Positions 60,776 through 64,000 of a stretch of 64,000 bases of DNA are shown here, piece after piece. A program made the position numbers and the translations under genes. Source of the stretch: JABFWF01 sp035539135 (GTDB taxonomy: Bacteria; Pseudomonadota; Gammaproteobacteria; Xanthomonadales; Xanthomonadaceae); assembly GCA_035539135.1 (NCBI GenBank), contig DATLJD010000011.1:1-64000 (forward strand). The letters run 5' to 3'. The notes under the pieces are model-generated. The model was not told where the DNA came from, did not search any database, and saw nothing but the letters and a program-made list of their open reading frames with translations. Position 1 is the stretch's first letter, and every line of letters begins with the position of its first letter.

Positions 60776-61905
60776 CCGCCCTGCGTGACCGTTTCGGCCG
60801 CCGCGCCCGCTGGCGCGGTGTCGGCGGCTTTTTCGCCTGGTGGTGGCGCTCGCTGGTCGCCTGGTTGCCGCCGCGCTGGCGGGTGGCGCTGGGCATCGAC
60901 CGTGGCCGCGTGCTGCTGCAGGCCGACGCCGATGCGGTCCAGCTGCGCCTGCAGGACGGCGAGGGCCTGCGCGACCTCGGCCACGTGCCGGGCCTGGCGG
61001 AAGCCGGCGACGATCCGCTCGCGACCCTGCTCGCGCCGCGCCTGGCCGACCTGCCGCGCTGGCTGCTGTTGCCCGGCGCGCGCGCGCTGCGGCGGCGCCT
61101 GCAGTTGCCGGCCGCCGCGGCCGAACGCCTGCGCGACGTGGTGTCCTTCGAAATCGACCGGCAGACACCGTTCGCCGCCGACGCGGTCGCCTTCGACGCG
61201 CGCCTGCTCGGCCGCCGCGAGGGCGATGGCCAGCTCGACGTCGAGCTGGTCGCGGTGCCGCGCGCGACGCTGGACGCGCAGCTCGCGCTGCTCGGCCCGA
61301 TGGCCGATGGCCTCGCCGGGGTCGACGTCGCCGGCGGCGACGGCGCGCCCTTGGGGGTGAACCTGCTGCCGCCCGCGCAGCGCAGCCGCCAGCTGGATCC
61401 GCTGCGGCGCTGGAACTGGCTGTTCGCCGGCCTCGGCCTGCTCGCGCTCGGGCTGGCGCTCTGGACGGTGCTGCAGAACCGCGAGGCGGCCGCCGCCGAA
61501 CTCGAGCGCCGCGCCAACGCCGAAGCCGAATCCGCACGCGCCGTCTCGGTGCAGCGCCAGCGCCTGACCGGCCTGGTCGAGGGCCGCGTCTTCCTCGACC
61601 GTCAGCGCGCGCAGCGCCCGACCGCGGTCGAGGTGCTGGACGAACTCAGCCGCCGCCTGCCCGACGGCACCTACCTGGAAAAGCTGGCGGTGGAAGACAA
61701 CCGCCTGATGCTGATCGGCCTCAGCGGCGAAGCCTCGTCGCTGGTGGCGCGGCTGGAGGGCTCGCGGCTGTGGAATTCGCCGGCGCTGACCGGCACCGTG
61801 CAGCCCGACCCGCGCACCCGGCTGGACCGCTTCACCCTCACCGCCACCCTCGCCAACGGTCCGGCGACGCCGGCCAGGAACACCGCCGATGGCAAGCCGC
61901 GCTGA
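60772..61905 (+). CDS. gspL: type II secretion assembly protein GspL
   Basis: GspL recruits GspE to the membrane. I choose the TTG at 60772, in a TTGA overlap with gspK and 11 bases after GGAGGAGG. This copies the GTGA/ATGA couplings of the neighbours; an ATG at 60733 would overlap gspK by 43 bases. The 377 aa product has an actin-like cytoplasmic domain (about residues 35-205). A membrane helix near residue 220 (WLFAGLGLLALGLALWTVL) and a periplasmic ferredoxin-like domain with YLEKLAVEDNRLMLIG follow. Confidence 0.87.
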   Translation: MTALRDRFGRRARWRGVGGFFAWWWRSLVAWLPPRWRVALGIDRGRVLLQADADAVQLRLQDGEGLRDLGHVPGLAEAGDDPLATLLAPRLADLPRWLLLPGARALRRRLQLPAAAAERLRDVVSFEIDRQTPFAADAVAFDARLLGRREGDGQLDVELVAVPRATLDAQLALLGPMADGLAGVDVAGGDGAPLGVNLLPPAQRSRQLDPLRRWNWLFAGLGLLALGLALWTVLQNREAAAAELERRANAEAESARAVSVQRQRLTGLVEGRVFLDRQRAQRPTAVEVLDELSRRLPDGTYLEKLAVEDNRLMLIGLSGEASSLVARLEGSRLWNSPALTGTVQPDPRTRLDRFTLTATLANGPATPARNTADGKPR

Positions 61906-62512
61906 CCGCGACCGCTGGCTGGCGCTCGGCCTGCTGCTGGCCGCGCTCGCGCTCGCCTACCTGCTGCTGCTGCATCCGTGGTGGACCGCGCCGATGCTGG
62001 ACGCGAGCGAACGGATCTCCGCGCTGCAGCAGCGCGAGCTGCGCGCGCGCATGCAATTGCAGCAGGCGCCGCAGGTCGCGCAGCGGCTGGCCGAGGCCGA
62101 GCGGCTGGAGACGCGCGCGCCCGCCTTCCTGCCGGAGGCGACCAACGAGCTCGCCACCGCCGGCCTGGTGCAGCGGCTGGAAAACGTGGTGGCGCGCGCC
62201 AGTCCCGGCAACCGCAGTTGCGCGATTACCAACCGCTCGCCCGCGACCGAGCCGCGCCAGGAACGGTTCGCGCGGGTCACCGTGCAGGTGCGCCTGCGCT
62301 GCGGCACCCCGGAACTCGCCGCGGTGCTGCACGCGCTGGAGAGCGGATCGCCGCGGCTGTTCGTCGACAACCTCAACATCCTCTCCGGGGCGACCTTCTT
62401 CACGCCGGGGCCGGGCAACGACCAGTCCGGCGGGCTGGACGTGAGCTTCGACCTGTACGGCTACCTGCGGCCCGGCGCGGCACCGCCGGCGGGAGCGTCC
62501 CGTGCGCCTTGA
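61889..62512 (+). CDS. gspM: type II secretion protein GspM
   Basis: The 207 aa protein has one N-terminal membrane helix (about residues 10-28), a coiled-coil stretch (about residues 40-75) and a periplasmic domain. Two cysteines about 40 residues apart could form a disulfide (NRSCAITN; RLRCGTPEL). GspM binds and stabilises GspL. It overlaps gspL by 17 bases and gspN by 11 bases. Confidence 0.88.
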   Translation: MASRADRDRWLALGLLLAALALAYLLLLHPWWTAPMLDASERISALQQRELRARMQLQQAPQVAQRLAEAERLETRAPAFLPEATNELATAGLVQRLENVVARASPGNRSCAITNRSPATEPRQERFARVTVQVRLRCGTPELAAVLHALESGSPRLFVDNLNILSGATFFTPGPGNDQSGGLDVSFDLYGYLRPGAAPPAGASRAP

Positions 62513-63260
62513 GCATGTCGCCACCCGCACCTGGCTGCTCGGCGCGTTCGCCGGCTGGGCGGTGGCCGCGTGGATCCTCGCGCTGGCCGGGATGGGCGGG
62601 CACGTGGCGCTGCTGCCGGCCGATCCCGCGCTGCTGCAGGCGCTGCCGCAGCCCGCCCCGTCGCCGCCGGACCGGGTGGGGCCACTCTCGCAATACGCGG
62701 AAGTGGCGGCGCGGCCGCTGTTCTCCAGCGATCGCCGGCCGCGTCCCTTCTTCCTGCAGCAGGCCACCGGCGAAGGCCCCGATGCCAACGCCTTCGACTA
62801 CGTGCTCAGCAGCGTCCTCATCACGCCGAACACGAAGCTGGCGATCCTGCAGCCGAGCGCGGGCGGCGAGTCGGTGGTGGTGCGCTTCGGCGAGGCGGCG
62901 GACGCGTTGCCGGAGTGGCGGCTGGTCGAACTCGATCCGCGCAGCGCGGTGTTCGAGGGGCCCGGCGGCCGCAAGGCGCTGAACCTGCGCGTATGGGACG
63001 GCAAGGGCGGGCAGCCGCCGACCGCCGTCGACGCGGTGACCGACGCCGACGCCGCAGTGCCAGCGGACATGCCCGCGCCGCCGCCCGCCCCACCGGCGAA
63101 CGCCGCGCAGGCCGGCGGGCTGGGCGAAGACAAGCCCGATCCCGAGGAAGCCGAACGCGCGCGCCAGCAGATGGAAAGCATCCGCAAGCGCATCGAGGAG
63201 CGGCGCGCGCAACTGCGCCGCGAAGCCGGCCAGCAGACGCCGCCAGGCCGCAACCCCTAG
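62502..63260 (+). CDS. gspN: type II secretion protein XpsN/GspC-like
   Basis: The 252 aa protein starts at GTG overlapping gspM. It has an N-terminal membrane helix (about residues 10-32). A GspC homology-region-like domain covers about residues 65-165 (AARPLFSSDRRP, LITPNTKLAIL, VVVRFGEAADALPEWRLVEL). A Pro/Ala linker and a charged C-terminal helix follow. This is the XpsN arrangement, which replaces gspC and links the platform to the secretin GspD encoded next. Confidence 0.85.
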   Translation: MRLEHVATRTWLLGAFAGWAVAAWILALAGMGGHVALLPADPALLQALPQPAPSPPDRVGPLSQYAEVAARPLFSSDRRPRPFFLQQATGEGPDANAFDYVLSSVLITPNTKLAILQPSAGGESVVVRFGEAADALPEWRLVELDPRSAVFEGPGGRKALNLRVWDGKGGQPPTAVDAVTDADAAVPADMPAPPPAPPANAAQAGGLGEDKPDPEEAERARQQMESIRKRIEERRAQLRREAGQQTPPGRNP

Positions 63261-63269
63261 AGTGGACCC

Positions 63270-64000
63270 ATGAACCGACGCCCGACTTCCCCCCGCGTCC
63301 GCGCACTCCTCCGCTGCATGGCCATCGCCGTGCTCGCCGGCATGCTCGCCGCCTGCGCCAGCGCGCCGGTCGCCCGCATCCAGCGCGGCGCCACGCCGGC
63401 CCCCGCCACGACCGGCGCCGACGGCGTCGACAAGGAAGCGCTGCCCGCGGAAGCGACCGGCCCGGTCCCGGTGATCCGCCGCGGCACCGGCCAGGTGATC
63501 AACCAGGCCGCCGCGAGCGCGCCGCCGCCGCGCCTGGGCGGCACCACCGGCGAGGCCACCTTCAACTTCGAGGGCGAATCGGTGCAGGCCGTGGTGAAGG
63601 CCATCCTCGGCGACATGCTGGGCCAGAACTACGTGATCGCGCCGGGCGTGCAGGGCACCGTGACCTACGTGACCTCGCGCCCGGTCAGCCCGGCCGAGGC
63701 GCTGAGCCTGCTGGAGATGGTGCTGGGCTGGAACAACGCGCGCCTGGTCTACGCCGACGGCCGCTACAACATCGTGCCCGCCGACGACGCGCTGGCCGGC
63801 ACGGTCGCCCCGCGCACCGGCGGCGCGGCGATGGCGCGCGGCTTCGAGTCGCGGGTGGTGCCGCTGAAGTACGTCTCCGCGACCGAGATGAAGAAGATCC
63901 TGGAGCCGTTCGCGCGCAAGAACGCGGTGGTCAACGCGGACCCCGGCCGCAACACGATCACCGTCGCCGGCACGCGCGCCGAGCTCGAGAACTACCTGCG
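63270..64000 (+). CDS. gspD: type II secretin GspD (XpsD), 5' part, cut by the window end
   Basis: The open frame starts at the ATG at 63270 and runs off the window after 243 codons without a stop. The lipoprotein signal peptide ends in the lipobox LAAC (Cys near residue 29), as in XpsD. A Pro/Ala-rich linker precedes the N0 domain (FNFEGESVQAVVKAILGDM, about residue 93). VVPLKYVSATEMKKILEPF (about residue 195) and the secretin-type motif NAVVNADPGRNTITVAGT begin the N1 domain. The rest should follow outside the window. Confidence 0.93.
   Translation, partial: MNRRPTSPRVRALLRCMAIAVLAGMLAACASAPVARIQRGATPAPATTGADGVDKEALPAEATGPVPVIRRGTGQVINQAAASAPPPRLGGTTGEATFNFEGESVQAVVKAILGDMLGQNYVIAPGVQGTVTYVTSRPVSPAEALSLLEMVLGWNNARLVYADGRYNIVPADDALAGTVAPRTGGAAMARGFESRVVPLKYVSATEMKKILEPFARKNAVVNADPGRNTITVAGTRAELENYL

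Overview
The window is a chromosomal, very GC-rich segment (about 70% by eye, with almost every third codon position G or C). It comes from a gammaproteobacterium of the Xanthomonadaceae (Xanthomonas/Lysobacter/Luteimonas type). The main support is the type II secretion operon order E-F-G-H-I-J-K-L-M-N-D, with an XpsN-type gene in place of gspC. The ruvB-ybgC-tolQRAB-pal-cpoB block, the aroQ-accB-accC / prmA-DUF3426-fis-purH-purD block and GTAG-headed REP hairpins agree with this. I see no phage, insertion sequence, CRISPR-Cas or plasmid genes; nearly everything is core genome.

Layout. 0.2-6.9 kb: ruvB, ybgC and the Tol-Pal envelope machine. 7-8.3 kb: queE-queC (queuosine precursor synthesis). 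8.4-8.8 kb: tRNA-Lys followed by a tandem array in which the tRNA 3' end is repeated three more times. 8.9-13.2 kb: a small unknown gene, a LysR regulator divergent from a YeiH exporter, and recQ. 13.3-16.1 kb: a compact Rieske oxygenase / GFA protein / APC permease cassette. 16.1-17.8 kb: tRNA-Met, rppH, and bfd-bfr iron storage genes with a Fur box. 17.8-22.1 kb: a hybrid histidine kinase with a REC-GGDEF-EAL protein whose c-di-GMP motifs are degenerate. 22.2-28.9 kb: small membrane proteins, erpA, nudC, an MFS-acyltransferase fusion and a BON protein. 28.9-38.3 kb: purD, purH, fis, a DUF3426 protein, prmA, an unknown exported protein, and accC-accB-aroQ. 38.4-44.5 kb: a TlpA-like thioredoxin, dsbD with a duplicated sensor domain, cutA, an XRE regulator, rsmE and bioA. 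44.6-47.5 kb: nudE-cysQ, mazG and two small membrane proteins. 47.6-53.2 kb: a two-component system followed by a MacAB-type ABC exporter. 53.2-53.6 kb: an intergenic mosaic of dispersed repeats. 53.6-64 kb: an isoaspartyl peptidase and the type II secretion operon, cut by the window end inside gspD.

The strongest unexplained signals lie between or across genes. The first is the tRNA-Lys tail-repeat array (four 31-bp copies, period 72-77 bp). The second is a codon-usage island covering the end of TolA domain II, domain III and the tolA-tolB gap. The third is a recurring promoter layout in which a -10-like hexamer ends exactly six bases before the ATG of seven genes, suggesting leaderless mRNAs. 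The others are a 42-bp sequence present twice in inverted orientation 53 kb apart, and opposed 7-bp G-rich arrays at the aroQ-accB junction. All functional statements come from reading the sequence; no database search was run.
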